A model generated the notes under the pieces. It searched no databases, had not been told where the DNA came from, and saw nothing but the letters and a program-made list of their open reading frames with translations. From Desulfonema limicola (GTDB lineage: Bacteria > Desulfobacterota > Desulfobacteria > Desulfobacterales > Desulfosalsimonadaceae), in the NCBI GenBank assembly GCA_020722245.1, contig DYLE01000018.1:1-21108 (forward strand): a DNA stretch of 21,108 nucleotides. Reading direction: 5' to 3'. Below are positions 1 to 7,764 of this stretch, piece after piece (position 1 is the first letter of the stretch; each line of letters opens with the position of its first letter). A program made the position numbers and the translations under genes.

Positions 1-73
1 TGTCGATCCGGGGCATAATGAGGAAGCCTGGGCCAAGAACCGGCGGGGGCATTTTGAGCTGGTATCCCCCTAG
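1..73 (+). CDS. C-terminal end of a Pal/OmpA-like peptidoglycan-associated lipoprotein (partial)
   Basis: Reading from position 2, an open frame runs to a TAG at 71-73 and ends in EEAWAKNRRGHFELV followed by two residues. The asparagine-arginine-arginine segment followed by a short hydrophobic tail is the usual end of the OmpA-like peptidoglycan-binding domain of Pal. The gene begins outside the window, so only about 23 residues are visible. The next gene downstream is a CpoB/YbgF-like protein, and pal-cpoB is the normal order at the end of tol-pal operons, which supports the call. Pal would anchor the outer membrane to peptidoglycan. Another OmpA-family protein cannot be excluded from so short a piece. 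Confidence 0.7.
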   Translation, partial: VDPGHNEEAWAKNRRGHFELVSP

Positions 74-185
74 GTCGTGAGTGGTGGGAAAACGCGGCAC
101 CATGCGTTTTATTGGAGCGTCATAACAGCCGCATCCTATTTTTTATTTTTAAAACACAGCCGTCAACCCCTGATGGCGGGATGGC

Positions 186-995
186 ATGATGTCTGCAGAA
201 AGAATGTATAAATGGGTTGTGATAGCCGGTTTGGTGATGCTGGCCGGGTGCGCCGCGCGCAGCGACCTCGGCCGGCTGGAAAGCCGGCTTGCCGCCCTGG
301 AGGCTGAGAACCAGAGGCTGAACCAGCAGGTCAGGGAAAAAGATGACAGCTTTCGCCAGCTCTATGCGGGCCAGGATGCCCAGTTCCGCCAGCTGATGGA
401 GGATGTTCGCCGGTTAAACGGCCGGTGTGATGAGATCGATCATCGAATGAACCAGGACCTTGGAGGTCTTCAGAGTGACCTGAACGCACTTCGGGAGAGT
501 GTCGGGCATGCTTCCGAGGCGATGGAGACCCGTCTCAAACGGATGGAAGACTACATGGGGTTTGAGGCCGGGAAAGAGCCCCCGCCGAACAAAACCACAG
601 GGGAAGCGGTCTTAAATGAACTGACGGATAAAGAGATGTATGAGGCGGCCCGGCAGCAGCTCGATCAACAGAATTTTGATGCCGCCCAGAAGGGGTTTGA
701 AGGGCTTCTGGAAAAATACCCCAAATCCGATCTGGCGGATAATGCCCGGTTCGCGGTTGGGGAGATCTATTTTCAGCAGGGGTGGTATAAGAAGGCGATC
801 CTTGAATATCAAAAGGTGATCGAAGGGTATCCTAAGGGCAACAAGGTTCCTGCGGCCTACCTGAAACAGGGGATCGCTTTTGACAAGCTGGGTGAAACCG
901 CCAACGCCAGGCTGGTTTTCAAGGAGCTGATTGAAAAGTTTCCCGACTCCAATGAGGCCGATATGGCCAAAAAGGAAATTCAGGGTGGCCCCTGA
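186..995 (+). CDS. cpoB: Tol-Pal system protein CpoB/YbgF-like TPR lipoprotein
   Basis: This 269-residue protein has a short hydrophobic signal segment (about residues 8-21) ending in LAGC, a lipobox with Cys22 as the probable lipidated residue. Soluble CpoB of E. coli is periplasmic, so the lipobox is a difference. Residues about 27-60 and 75-120 are heptad-rich and charged, as expected for the trimerising coiled coil. Residues about 150-265 contain three TPR units of the YbgF C-terminal type, with the pattern of an aromatic or hydrophobic pair followed by YPKS, YPKG and FPDS turns. CpoB coordinates peptidoglycan synthesis with outer-membrane constriction through Tol-Pal. It follows the Pal fragment by 112 bases. 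The start is uncertain: ATG codons at 186, 189 and 204 all leave the lipobox intact, and no strong Shine-Dalgarno site decides between them. Confidence 0.85.
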   Translation: MMSAERMYKWVVIAGLVMLAGCAARSDLGRLESRLAALEAENQRLNQQVREKDDSFRQLYAGQDAQFRQLMEDVRRLNGRCDEIDHRMNQDLGGLQSDLNALRESVGHASEAMETRLKRMEDYMGFEAGKEPPPNKTTGEAVLNELTDKEMYEAARQQLDQQNFDAAQKGFEGLLEKYPKSDLADNARFAVGEIYFQQGWYKKAILEYQKVIEGYPKGNKVPAAYLKQGIAFDKLGETANARLVFKELIEKFPDSNEADMAKKEIQGGP

Positions 996-1025
996 GATGC
1001 ATCCGCCGGTTTCCACGGTGGCGGC

Positions 1026-1529
1026 ATGATCACGGTTGTGGGCGTTGATCCGGGTTTGGCCGCAACCGGTGTTGCGGTGGTCAGGGGAACGGGGCTGTCG
1101 GTGGAAGACTATTCCTACGGCGTGATCCGGACATTCTCAAGGGCACCGCTTCAGGATCGTTTGGACCGGATTTTTACAAAGCTCTTTGGGCTGCTGACCG
1201 ATGTCATGCCGGATCTTATGGTGGTGGAGGATGTCTTCTCCCTTGAAAAATACCCCAAATCCGGAATCCTCCTGGGGCGGGTGACCGGCGTGATCCTGTT
1301 GGCCGGATGCCGAAAGAACATTCCGGTTAAAGAGATTCCGGTGCGCGAGGCCAAACGCGTATTGACCGGTAGCGGCAGCGCTGATAAGCGGCAGCTTGAG
1401 GAGAGCGTCAGGCAAAGGCTGAACCACCCGTCGTTGATAAGGCCTTATCATGCCTCGGATGCCCTGGCGCTGGCGCTGATCGGGCTTTTTCGATGGGACA
1501 AGCCCCTTTCTTCCCCTCTGGGCCGTTGA
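1026..1529 (+). CDS. ruvC: Crossover junction endodeoxyribonuclease RuvC
   Basis: This 167-residue protein is of normal RuvC length. It cuts Holliday junctions symmetrically as part of the RuvABC resolvasome. The RNase H-like fold signature is visible: Asp8 in GVDPGLAATG, Glu68 in VVEDVF, and the C-terminal pair His142/Asp145 in YHASDALAL. E. coli RuvC has Asp at the third position, while some orthologues such as that of Thermus thermophilus have His, so the site should be active. The gene is 30 bases after cpoB and is followed 30 bases later by ruvA, giving a ruvC-ruvA-ruvB run. A GGTGG stretch just upstream of the ATG could serve as ribosome binding site. No yebC gene precedes it here, although that is a common neighbour elsewhere. 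Confidence 0.95.
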   Translation: MITVVGVDPGLAATGVAVVRGTGLSVEDYSYGVIRTFSRAPLQDRLDRIFTKLFGLLTDVMPDLMVVEDVFSLEKYPKSGILLGRVTGVILLAGCRKNIPVKEIPVREAKRVLTGSGSADKRQLEESVRQRLNHPSLIRPYHASDALALALIGLFRWDKPLSSPLGR

Positions 1530-1559
1530 CCGGCCGTTTTTTTAGCAGTGGCGTGACTG

Positions 1560-2180
1560 ATGATCGCTTACCTTGAAGGCTCGCTTTTAACCCTCAAAGA
1601 GGACCGGATCATCCTTCTTTCCGGCCAGATCGGCTATGAGGTGGTCGTCCCCGGTTTTGTCATGGAGAGCTTGAAAACAAAAAGACCCGGAGACGCGGTT
1701 GCTCTTTATATCTACCATTATCAAACCGAACATCAGCCCCGGCCAGTTCTGATCGGTTTTAACCTTGAGGCGGAGCGGGAGTTTTTTCAGCAGTTTATTT
1801 CCGTAGAGGCCATCGGTCCCTTAAAAGCAAGCAAGGCGCTCTCCCTGCCGGTCCGGGATATCGCCCGCGCCATCGAGTCCAAAAATATCGATGTGCTGAA
1901 GCGGCTGAACGGGATCGGGGAGCGGACCGCCGGGAAAATCATCGCCACCCTTCAAGGAAAAATGAGCAAGTTTGCCTTGATTCGAGAAGGCGAGACTGTC
2001 GAACCGCTTCCGGACAAGGATTTTGTTGGCAAGGTGGTCGATGTGTTGGTGGATCAGTTAGGGTACCGCATCCATGAAGCCAATCGGTTGGTGGCGGAGG
2101 CGCTAAAGCGCAAGCCTTTGATTTCAGATCCGGAGGCGCTCTTTGAGGAGGTCTACCGCGGAGAAACATCGAATGAATGA
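1560..2180 (+). CDS. ruvA: Holliday junction branch migration protein RuvA
   Basis: This 206-residue protein matches RuvA over its length. It forms the tetramer that holds the four-way junction and recruits RuvB. The N-terminal OB-fold starts with MIAYLEGSLL and covers about residues 1-65. Two helix-hairpin-helix motifs follow: VEAIGPLKASKAL (near residue 80) and LNGIGERTAGKIIATL (near residue 115). The flexible linker lies around residues 140-155, and the last 50 residues form domain III, which contacts RuvB. The first hairpin motif is slightly divergent from the usual GVGPK form but keeps its glycines. Its end overlaps the start of ruvB by 8 bases, so the two are probably translationally coupled. 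Confidence 0.95.
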   Translation: MIAYLEGSLLTLKEDRIILLSGQIGYEVVVPGFVMESLKTKRPGDAVALYIYHYQTEHQPRPVLIGFNLEAEREFFQQFISVEAIGPLKASKALSLPVRDIARAIESKNIDVLKRLNGIGERTAGKIIATLQGKMSKFALIREGETVEPLPDKDFVGKVVDVLVDQLGYRIHEANRLVAEALKRKPLISDPEALFEEVYRGETSNE

Positions 2181-3201
2181 CCAGATCCTTACCTACTCCT
2201 CGGAAAAACAGGGAATCGTAACGAACACGGCCCTGCCCATGGACAGCGATCCGGAGATGATCTCCCTTCGTCCTCACTGTTTATCGGATTACATCGGTCA
2301 GGCTGAGGTCCTGGAGACTTTAAAGATCGCCATCGAGGCGGCGAAACAGAGGGGAGAGGCCCTGGAGCATGTGCTTTTTCACGGCCCGCCCGGCCTGGGA
2401 AAAACCACACTGGCTCATATCATCGCCCATGAGATGTCGACAAAGCTGATGGTGACCTCCGGCCCGGCCATTGAAAAGGGAGGGGATCTTATCGGCATGC
2501 TGACCCACCTGGAGACCGGGGATGTGCTTTTTGTGGATGAGATTCACCGGCTCCCCCGGGCGGTGGAGGAGCTGCTTTATCCGGCCATGGAGGATTTTTG
2601 CATCGATTTTATTTTTGACAAGGGAATCCACGCGCGAAGCCACCGGTTCCGCTTAAAACCCTTTTGCCTGGTGGGGGCCACCACCCGGGTCGGCCTCCTC
2701 TCTGCGCCGCTTCGAGATCGCTTTGGGATTTTCAGAAGTCTGGATTTTTATACCCCCAGCGATCTGGAACGGATTGTCCGACGGTCGGCCGCGTTGCTCG
2801 CCCTGCCGATTGAAAACGACGGCGCCGCCGAGCTGGCCAAACGATCCCGGGGCACCCCGCGGATCGTCAACCGGCTGCTCAAACGGGTCAGGGATTACGC
2901 TCAGGTGCGAGCGGACGGCAGGATTACTCGGAAGACGGTGAACGCCGCCCTGGCTCTGGAGGGGATTGATGAAATGGGGCTTACCCCTCTGGATCGTCGT
3001 TACCTGATGACCGTGATTGAGTACTACGCCGGCGGGCCTGTGGGAATCGAAGCGGTGGCCGCCACCCTTCAGGAGGTCACGGACACCCTGGTGGATCTGG
3101 TTGAGCCTTTTCTGTTAAAAACCGGTTTTATCATCAGAACCTCCAGCGGCAGAAAGGCCACGGATGCCGCCTATCGCCACCTGAAGCTCACGCGAGCCTG
3201 A
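2173..3201 (+). CDS. ruvB: Holliday junction branch migration ATPase RuvB
   Basis: RuvB is the AAA+ motor that drives branch migration. With the ATG at 2173 the protein has 342 residues, typical of the family. Walker A is GPPGLGKTT (residues 71-79), Walker B ends in DEIH (121-124), sensor 1 is GATTR (167-171) and is followed by the DRFGI arginine-finger region. The C-terminal third carries the lid and winged-helix domains, with the conserved GIDEMGLTPLDRRYL segment. A longer frame opens at a TTG at 2143. I chose 2173 because GGAG at 2160-2163 lies 9 bases upstream of it, and because the extra ten residues encoded from the TTG have no family match I know. The gene overlaps the ruvA stop by 8 bases and ends 9 bases before the SAM hydrolase gene. 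Confidence 0.96.
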   Translation: MNDQILTYSSEKQGIVTNTALPMDSDPEMISLRPHCLSDYIGQAEVLETLKIAIEAAKQRGEALEHVLFHGPPGLGKTTLAHIIAHEMSTKLMVTSGPAIEKGGDLIGMLTHLETGDVLFVDEIHRLPRAVEELLYPAMEDFCIDFIFDKGIHARSHRFRLKPFCLVGATTRVGLLSAPLRDRFGIFRSLDFYTPSDLERIVRRSAALLALPIENDGAAELAKRSRGTPRIVNRLLKRVRDYAQVRADGRITRKTVNAALALEGIDEMGLTPLDRRYLMTVIEYYAGGPVGIEAVAATLQEVTDTLVDLVEPFLLKTGFIIRTSSGRKATDAAYRHLKLTRA

Positions 3202-3210
3202 TTTTTTTCC

Positions 3211-4008
3211 ATGATCACCCTGCTCACCGATTTTGGTCTGTTGGATCCCTATGTCGGGATCATGAAGGGGGTTATCCTTTCCATCAATCCAAAAGCCCGG
3301 ATCATCGACATCACCCACGGGGTTGAGCCCCAGGATGTATGGAGCGCAGCCTACCTGATCGCCGCAGCATACCGGTATTTCCCAAGAGGGTCGATTCACG
3401 TTGTTGTGGTTGATCCGGGCGTCGGCGGCAGCCGCAAGGTTCTCGCGGTAAAGGCCCGCGGGCATTGTTTTCTGGCCCCCGACAACGGGGTGTTAAGCCG
3501 GATCCTTGACGCTGAGGGGGTGGGTGCGGTGATACAGCTTGAAAACCAGGACTATTTCCTCCATCCGGTCAGCCGCACCTTCCACGGCCGGGATATCTTT
3601 GCCCCGGTGGCGGCGCACCTGAGCAAGGGGCTGGATATGAGCGTTCTGGGTAACCGCATGGAGCTGAAGGACCTGGTGAATCTTGGTATCGGCGCTCCTG
3701 TTGTTTCAGGCCCCGGCGCGCTTGAAGGCCGCATCGTATGGATCGACCGGTTCGGCAACCTGATCACCAATATCGATGAAAACAGCATCAAACAGCTATC
3801 CGGCATGAAAAAACCAAGTCGCCTCAGGGTGATAGTGGGGGATCACCGAATCAGGGGAATATCCATGTGCTACGCGGATGCCCCCCCTCAAACCCTGCTT
3901 GCGGTTTTTGGAAGCATGGGGCTGCTGGAGATTTCCATCAACGGCGGCAGCGCCGCCGCCTTTTGTCATGCCCGCAGGGGAGATTTCATTTACGTGATGG
4001 CGGAATAA
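3211..4008 (+). CDS. S-adenosyl-L-methionine hydrolase (SAM hydroxide adenosyltransferase family, formerly DUF62)
   Basis: This 265-residue protein matches the family that hydrolyses SAM to adenosine and methionine, which is related to the fluorinase and chlorinase enzymes. The N-terminal signature TDFGLLDPYVG is present. The catalytic Asp-Arg-His set seen in the family appears as Asp68 and Arg75 in DPGVGGSR and His125 in FHGRDIF. The C-terminal beta domain carries WIDRFGNLITNI. The hydroxide-type triad argues for hydrolysis rather than halogenation. The gene starts 9 bases after ruvB with no clear Shine-Dalgarno sequence, because the spacer is T- and C-rich, so translation probably depends on ruvB. 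It is followed only 11 bases later by a convergent gene. The physiological role of these enzymes is not settled; SAM turnover is the usual suggestion. Confidence 0.88.
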   Translation: MITLLTDFGLLDPYVGIMKGVILSINPKARIIDITHGVEPQDVWSAAYLIAAAYRYFPRGSIHVVVVDPGVGGSRKVLAVKARGHCFLAPDNGVLSRILDAEGVGAVIQLENQDYFLHPVSRTFHGRDIFAPVAAHLSKGLDMSVLGNRMELKDLVNLGIGAPVVSGPGALEGRIVWIDRFGNLITNIDENSIKQLSGMKKPSRLRVIVGDHRIRGISMCYADAPPQTLLAVFGSMGLLEISINGGSAAAFCHARRGDFIYVMAE

Positions 4009-4019
4009 AGGCGGATGGT

Positions 4020-4625
4020 TTATCCGGCCGTAAACAGGTGCAGATATTTTGAAAAATCCATCTGGATACTTTTGAAGTTGTCAAAACGAATATCGGAAAA
4101 GGAAAGACCCATTTTCTTTTTTAATACCTCAAAGATTTCCAGGTAATTAAAAAGAATTCTATTTTTCCAGTCAAGCCCGAGGCGCTTGGCGGTTTTGCGG
4201 ATCGCCCTTTTTCCCCCTTCGATTTCGATAAAACCGCCGTAAGGCAGCACATCCAGACAGACCAGGGTATTTTCCAGAAAAAAGGTCTCCCTTTTTTTTT
4301 CATAGACCTGTTCCGGGTGAAACCCGATGGATTCCAAAATTTTCTGCATGACGTCGAACCTGTCCACCGTTACTTCAAGTTCCGTATGGATTTTGAACTG
4401 GTCCTGTTTACCCGGAAGCTTGGATTTATAGGTGAGGATGACCTTGTCGGCCTGGCGCAGCCGCAGAAGCGCCTGGTGCCGTTTCAGGCTGTTTGTCTTG
4501 TCCTCGAACCGGATGTTTTTTTCAAACCCGCTGGTTTTTAACCGGGCGGAAAGGCAATGGAGTCGCCTTCGCATGTCGTCGATGTCGGGAACGTAAAATT
4601 TAACCTCGATTTCCACCGGCTGCAT
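4020..4625 (-). CDS. CYTH-domain protein, class IV adenylate cyclase (CyaB)-like
   Basis: This 201-residue protein begins with VEIEVKF, the ExExK motif (Glu5, Glu7, Lys9) that defines the CYTH tunnel-fold family. Further acidic and basic strand residues of the family appear as ALLRLRQ, ILTYKSKL, ELEVTV, FLENTLVCLDVLPYGGFIEIEG. This order (paired RLR, TYK, ELE, DVLP-G-FIEIEG) resembles the CyaB/class IV cyclase and thiamine-triphosphatase branch. The substrate (ATP to cAMP, or an inorganic or organic triphosphate) cannot be decided from sequence. It is convergent with the SAM hydrolase gene across 11 bases and divergent from rplM. No strong Shine-Dalgarno site precedes its ATG. It has no obvious functional link to its neighbours. 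Confidence 0.82.
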   Translation of the reverse strand: MQPVEIEVKFYVPDIDDMRRRLHCLSARLKTSGFEKNIRFEDKTNSLKRHQALLRLRQADKVILTYKSKLPGKQDQFKIHTELEVTVDRFDVMQKILESIGFHPEQVYEKKRETFFLENTLVCLDVLPYGGFIEIEGGKRAIRKTAKRLGLDWKNRILFNYLEIFEVLKKKMGLSFSDIRFDNFKSIQMDFSKYLHLFTAG

Positions 4626-4753
4626 GAGGGGCTTCCCGTCATAGGGTTATAAGACTTTTTATGCCTTTTACCTATAAAGCAAATCCGTTGGCGTGTCAAT
4701 CCCGGCGCCGCCATTGCCGGGACCCATGGGTTTAAAAAATATACGATTTCTTC

Positions 4754-4782
4754 TTGACATGGACAGAGTTTTTCATTAAGTA
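4754..4782 (+). promoter_or_regulatory. Candidate promoter for rplM-rpsI
   Basis: A perfect TTGACA lies at 4754-4759 in the AT-rich gap before rplM. The -10 element is not clear: TAAGTA at 4777-4782 has the right 17-base spacing but matches the consensus poorly. The site lies about 35-60 bases upstream of the rplM start and in the only gap large enough for a promoter of the ribosomal pair. The -35 match is seen in the sequence; the promoter function is inference. Confidence 0.35.
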
Positions 4783-4815
4783 ATTCAAATTAACTTTTTC
4801 AAGGAGCCTTGGACA

Positions 4816-5265
4816 TTGAAAAAATATACCTACAGCGCAAAGAAGCGTGACATTTCAGGCAAGTGGTGGCTGATTGACGCGGACGGGGTTGTGCTGGGCA
4901 GGCTTGCCAGCCTGGTGGCGATGCGTCTTAGGGGCAAGCACAATCCCTTGTATACCCCCCATGTGGATTGCGGGGACTTTATTGTTGTGATCAATGCGGA
5001 TAAGGTCGTGCTGACCGGACGAAAGCTGCAGCAAAAGACCTATTACCGTTACAGCGGGTATATCGGCGGGTTGAAAGCCACCACGGCGGAAAAATTGCTG
5101 GAAAAAAGACCCTCCGATGTGATCCGGTTGGCCGTCAAGGGGATGCTCCCCAAAAACAGGCTCGGCTACAGCCTTTACAGGAAGTTAAAGGTGTATGAGG
5201 GAAGCCGTCATCCGCATGAGGCCCAGAAACCGGAACCCTTTGATGTAAAGCGGTATATCGGGTAG
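4816..5265 (+). CDS. rplM: 50S ribosomal protein L13
   Basis: This 149-residue protein aligns with L13 throughout: the WWLIDADG segment near residues 17-24, LGRLAS, the RGKHNPLYTPHVDCGDFIVVINADKV-type block near residues 40-65 and the MLPKNRLG motif near residue 112. L13 is an early 23S rRNA-binding assembly protein of the large subunit. The start codon is TTG at 4816, supported by AAGGAG at 4801-4806 with a 9-base spacing; there is no in-frame ATG nearby that keeps the conserved N-terminus. The gene is followed 46 bases later by rpsI, the conserved rplM-rpsI operon. Confidence 0.97.
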   Translation: MKKYTYSAKKRDISGKWWLIDADGVVLGRLASLVAMRLRGKHNPLYTPHVDCGDFIVVINADKVVLTGRKLQQKTYYRYSGYIGGLKATTAEKLLEKRPSDVIRLAVKGMLPKNRLGYSLYRKLKVYEGSRHPHEAQKPEPFDVKRYIG

Positions 5266-5311
5266 TTTTTTTGACGATAAAAACTCAGGTTCGAACAGGA
5301 TGGGGTAGGTG

Positions 5312-5707
5312 ATGGAACAGGAAAGCGTATCTTATGCCACCGGAAGACGGAAGACAGCGGTGGCCAAGACCTGGCTGAAGCCCGGTAAAGGTGAAATCAT
5401 TGTCAACGATAAGCCGATTGATGAATATTTCCGGTTGGAATCCGCGAAACAGGCTACGATTCAGCCCCTTTTGCTGACCAACACGGAAAACCTTTATGAT
5501 ATTCAAGTTAGGGTCAGCGGCGGCGGCACCCTGGGCCAGGCCGGGGCGGTACGGCACGGTATTACCCGGGCGCTTTTCCAGCTAAACCCTGAGCTGAGGC
5601 AGGTTTTGAAAAAAGCCGGTTTTGTGAAGCGGGATCCCAGGAAAAAGGAAAGAAAGAAATACGGTCAGCGGGCGGCCCGGGCCCGGTTCCAGTTCTCAAA
5701 ACGGTAA
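5312..5707 (+). CDS. rpsI: 30S ribosomal protein S9
   Basis: This protein of about 131 residues matches S9. It opens with YATGRRKTAVAKTWLKPG, has the SGGGTLGQAGAVRHGITRAL block around residues 67-88, and ends in the basic tail RARFQFSKR, whose final Lys-Arg reaches the P-site tRNA anticodon in the ribosome. I placed the start at the ATG at 5312; a GTG directly before it at 5309 would add one residue. A purine run AGGATGGGG at 5297-5305 lies at a suitable distance. It forms an operon with rplM. Its stop lies only 13 bases from the end of the convergent cheB gene, so no separate terminator fits between them. Confidence 0.97.
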   Translation: MEQESVSYATGRRKTAVAKTWLKPGKGEIIVNDKPIDEYFRLESAKQATIQPLLLTNTENLYDIQVRVSGGGTLGQAGAVRHGITRALFQLNPELRQVLKKAGFVKRDPRKKERKKYGQRAARARFQFSKR

Positions 5708-5720
5708 TCCGACGGGCATC

Positions 5721-6791
5721 TCAGACCGGCGTGGTAGGATCAATCCCGTCTGGGGTGCAGGCTGCATTAAGAAACAGAGCGATTTCAGGGGGGGGCAGGA
5801 CATAGGCGGCGGCGTTCAGCTTGACGGCCTCGCCGGGCATTCCAAACACCACCGAGCTTTCCCTGTCCTGAACAATGGTCACCGCTCCTTTAGACCTCAT
5901 CTCTTTAAGCCCTATGGCCCCGTCATTTCCCATCCCCGTGAGCAAAACGCCGATGGCGTTTTTGCCGTAGATTTTTGCGGCGGAAGCAAAAAGATGGGAG
6001 ATGGGGCGTTTCAATCCCTTGGATTTTATCATCTTATGCACCAGAAGGCTGTGCGCGGGCGTGATCTCGATGTTGTGGTCTTCGGGCGCAAAATAAACAC
6101 ACCCCTTTTGAATGCGCTCCCCCGTCTTGGGGATGATCAGCTTGAGATGGGTTGTCCTGGCAAGCCATCCCAGCATACCCTCAAGAAACCCGTTTGAAAT
6201 ATGCTGAACGATGATAATCGGGGTTTCATGGTTTTTTGAAAGGCCCGACAGGATCTCGTATAAGACCGGCGGGCCGCCGGTGGATGCCCCTATGACGATG
6301 AGTTCCGATCCGCCCTCGGATTTTTCGGGAATCCCGGCGGGAAGGGGTTTGGCCCGGCGGTGCGTCTGTCTTGATTTCAGCAACCGGACCACCTTCACCT
6401 CCGACATCAGCTTGATGGTTCGAATAAACTTTTCCACCATGGCCTTTGATTCGGGGTGCCCGATTCCGGCGGGTTTCGGGGTGACGGCGACGGCGCCGGC
6501 GCGCATGGCCTGGAAAATATTTTCGGTCTGGTCCGGTGAAACCAGGGCGCTGTGAATGACGATCGGGACCGGCCATTTTTCCATGATGGCGCGGGTGGTT
6601 TCATACCCGTTCATTCCCGGCATTTGAATATCCATGATGATCACATCCGGATGCTTTCGGGCTGCAAGCTCAAGGGCTTCCATTCCGTTTTTCGCCTCCC
6701 CCACCAGATGCAGCTCCGGGTCGGATTCAATGAGGTGTTTGAGGTATTTTCGGGTTGTCAGGGAATCCTCGACAATCAGGACGTTAATCAT
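5721..6791 (-). CDS. Chemotaxis-type protein-glutamate methylesterase CheB (WspF-like)
   Basis: This 356-residue protein has an N-terminal receiver domain (residues 1-125, phosphoacceptor Asp54 in IIMDIQMPGMNG, Lys106) and a C-terminal methylesterase domain from about residue 162. The catalytic triad is visible as Ser170 in IGASTGGP, His197 in IVQHIS and Asp290 in GMGNDGAIG. CheB removes methyl groups from receptor glutamates and deamidates glutamines once its receiver is phosphorylated by CheA. It is the last gene of the operon. Its ATG overlaps the stop of the upstream diguanylate cyclase gene by 4 bases (ATGA), so the two are translationally coupled. In the Wsp system the equivalent, WspF, limits output, and its loss locks the pathway on. 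Confidence 0.93.
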   Translation of the reverse strand: MINVLIVEDSLTTRKYLKHLIESDPELHLVGEAKNGMEALELAARKHPDVIIMDIQMPGMNGYETTRAIMEKWPVPIVIHSALVSPDQTENIFQAMRAGAVAVTPKPAGIGHPESKAMVEKFIRTIKLMSEVKVVRLLKSRQTHRRAKPLPAGIPEKSEGGSELIVIGASTGGPPVLYEILSGLSKNHETPIIIVQHISNGFLEGMLGWLARTTHLKLIIPKTGERIQKGCVYFAPEDHNIEITPAHSLLVHKMIKSKGLKRPISHLFASAAKIYGKNAIGVLLTGMGNDGAIGLKEMRSKGAVTIVQDRESSVVFGMPGEAVKLNAAAYVLPPPEIALFLNAACTPDGIDPTTPV

Positions 6792-7723
6792 AAAGCAATC
6801 CCCATGGTTCGGTTGCGTCCGCCTTCCTTTGCCCGGTAGAGACAGCGGTCTGCGGCCTGGATCATGTCATCTGCGCGGATCGCCGGATTTTCCGTCTCAG
6901 GGGATAGGGCTGCGATTCCGAAACTGGCGGTGATCTGTATTTTATTTTTTTGTTCGGATTCAATAGCCATGTCGGACACCAGCAGTCGAAACCTCTCAGC
7001 GGCGATGGTGGCGCCGTGAAGGTCTGTCTCCGGCAGCACGATGATGAACTCCTCCCCGCCATACCTCGCGATCCAGTCGATATCCTTGCGAAGGGAGCGG
7101 CCCAGCGTCTCCACCAGGGTTTTTAAGACCCGGTCTCCCATCTGATGTCCATACCGGTCATTGATTTTCTTGAAGTGGTCCAGATCGCAGAGAATCACAG
7201 AGAGAGACTTTTTGTACCGGAGGGCGTATTTGACGGCCTTGGGAAGGTTGTCGTTCAGATACCCCCGGTTGAAGATTTTGGTCAGGGGGTCGGTGATGGA
7301 TAACAACGCGATTTCCCTGTTGCGCTGCTTGAGCGATGATTCCAGCCGGATGATCCGTTCCGCGGTCATCAGCCGGGCGATCAGCTCGGCTTCGTCCGGG
7401 GGTTTTATCAGGTAGTCATCCGCGCCGGCCTCCAGCCCCTCGATGATGTCGTTTTTTGAATCCTTTGCCGTGAGCAGGATGATATACACGTAGTTTCCGA
7501 AATCATGCTTTCGAATCGCCCGGCACAGCTCGGAGCCGTCCATTTCCGGCATGATCCAGTCGGTGATCACCACCGACGCCCGGCCGGTGAGAAGCATGTT
7601 CATCGCCTCCAGGCCGTTCTGGGCCATCATCACGTGATACCCATGCTTTTCAAGGGTGAGCTGAAACTGTAAGGCCTGGGTGCGGCTGTCCTCCACCAGC
7701 AGGATGTCGAAGTCCTTTTTCAT
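6788..7723 (-). CDS. Response regulator with REC and GGDEF domains, diguanylate cyclase (WspR-like)
   Basis: This 311-residue protein has a receiver domain (residues 5-120, phosphoacceptor Asp55 in VVITDWIMPEMDG, Lys107 in YLIKPP), a short coiled-coil linker (about 122-142) and a GGDEF domain (about 143-308). The active-site motif is GGEEF at 222-226, preceded by the metal- and substrate-binding DLDHFKKIND near residue 180, so it should make cyclic di-GMP from GTP. The position of the product-inhibition RxxD site reads KDID (213-216), so the canonical arginine is lysine, although Arg212 sits next to it. The domain plan, with a single REC joined directly to GGDEF, is that of WspR. The gene lies between the CheA and CheB genes, which makes the adjacent CheA its likely kinase. 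Confidence 0.93.
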   Translation of the reverse strand: MKKDFDILLVEDSRTQALQFQLTLEKHGYHVMMAQNGLEAMNMLLTGRASVVITDWIMPEMDGSELCRAIRKHDFGNYVYIILLTAKDSKNDIIEGLEAGADDYLIKPPDEAELIARLMTAERIIRLESSLKQRNREIALLSITDPLTKIFNRGYLNDNLPKAVKYALRYKKSLSVILCDLDHFKKINDRYGHQMGDRVLKTLVETLGRSLRKDIDWIARYGGEEFIIVLPETDLHGATIAAERFRLLVSDMAIESEQKNKIQITASFGIAALSPETENPAIRADDMIQAADRCLYRAKEGGRNRTMGIAL

Positions 7724-7764
7724 GGGGGGGTTGATTCCTCTTTCTTCATTTTTATGGGTTTACA

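Noticed and set aside
2143..2172. A TTG start that would add ten residues to RuvB.
   Set aside because: The ATG at 2173 has a GGAG at the right distance and gives the standard 342-residue protein.
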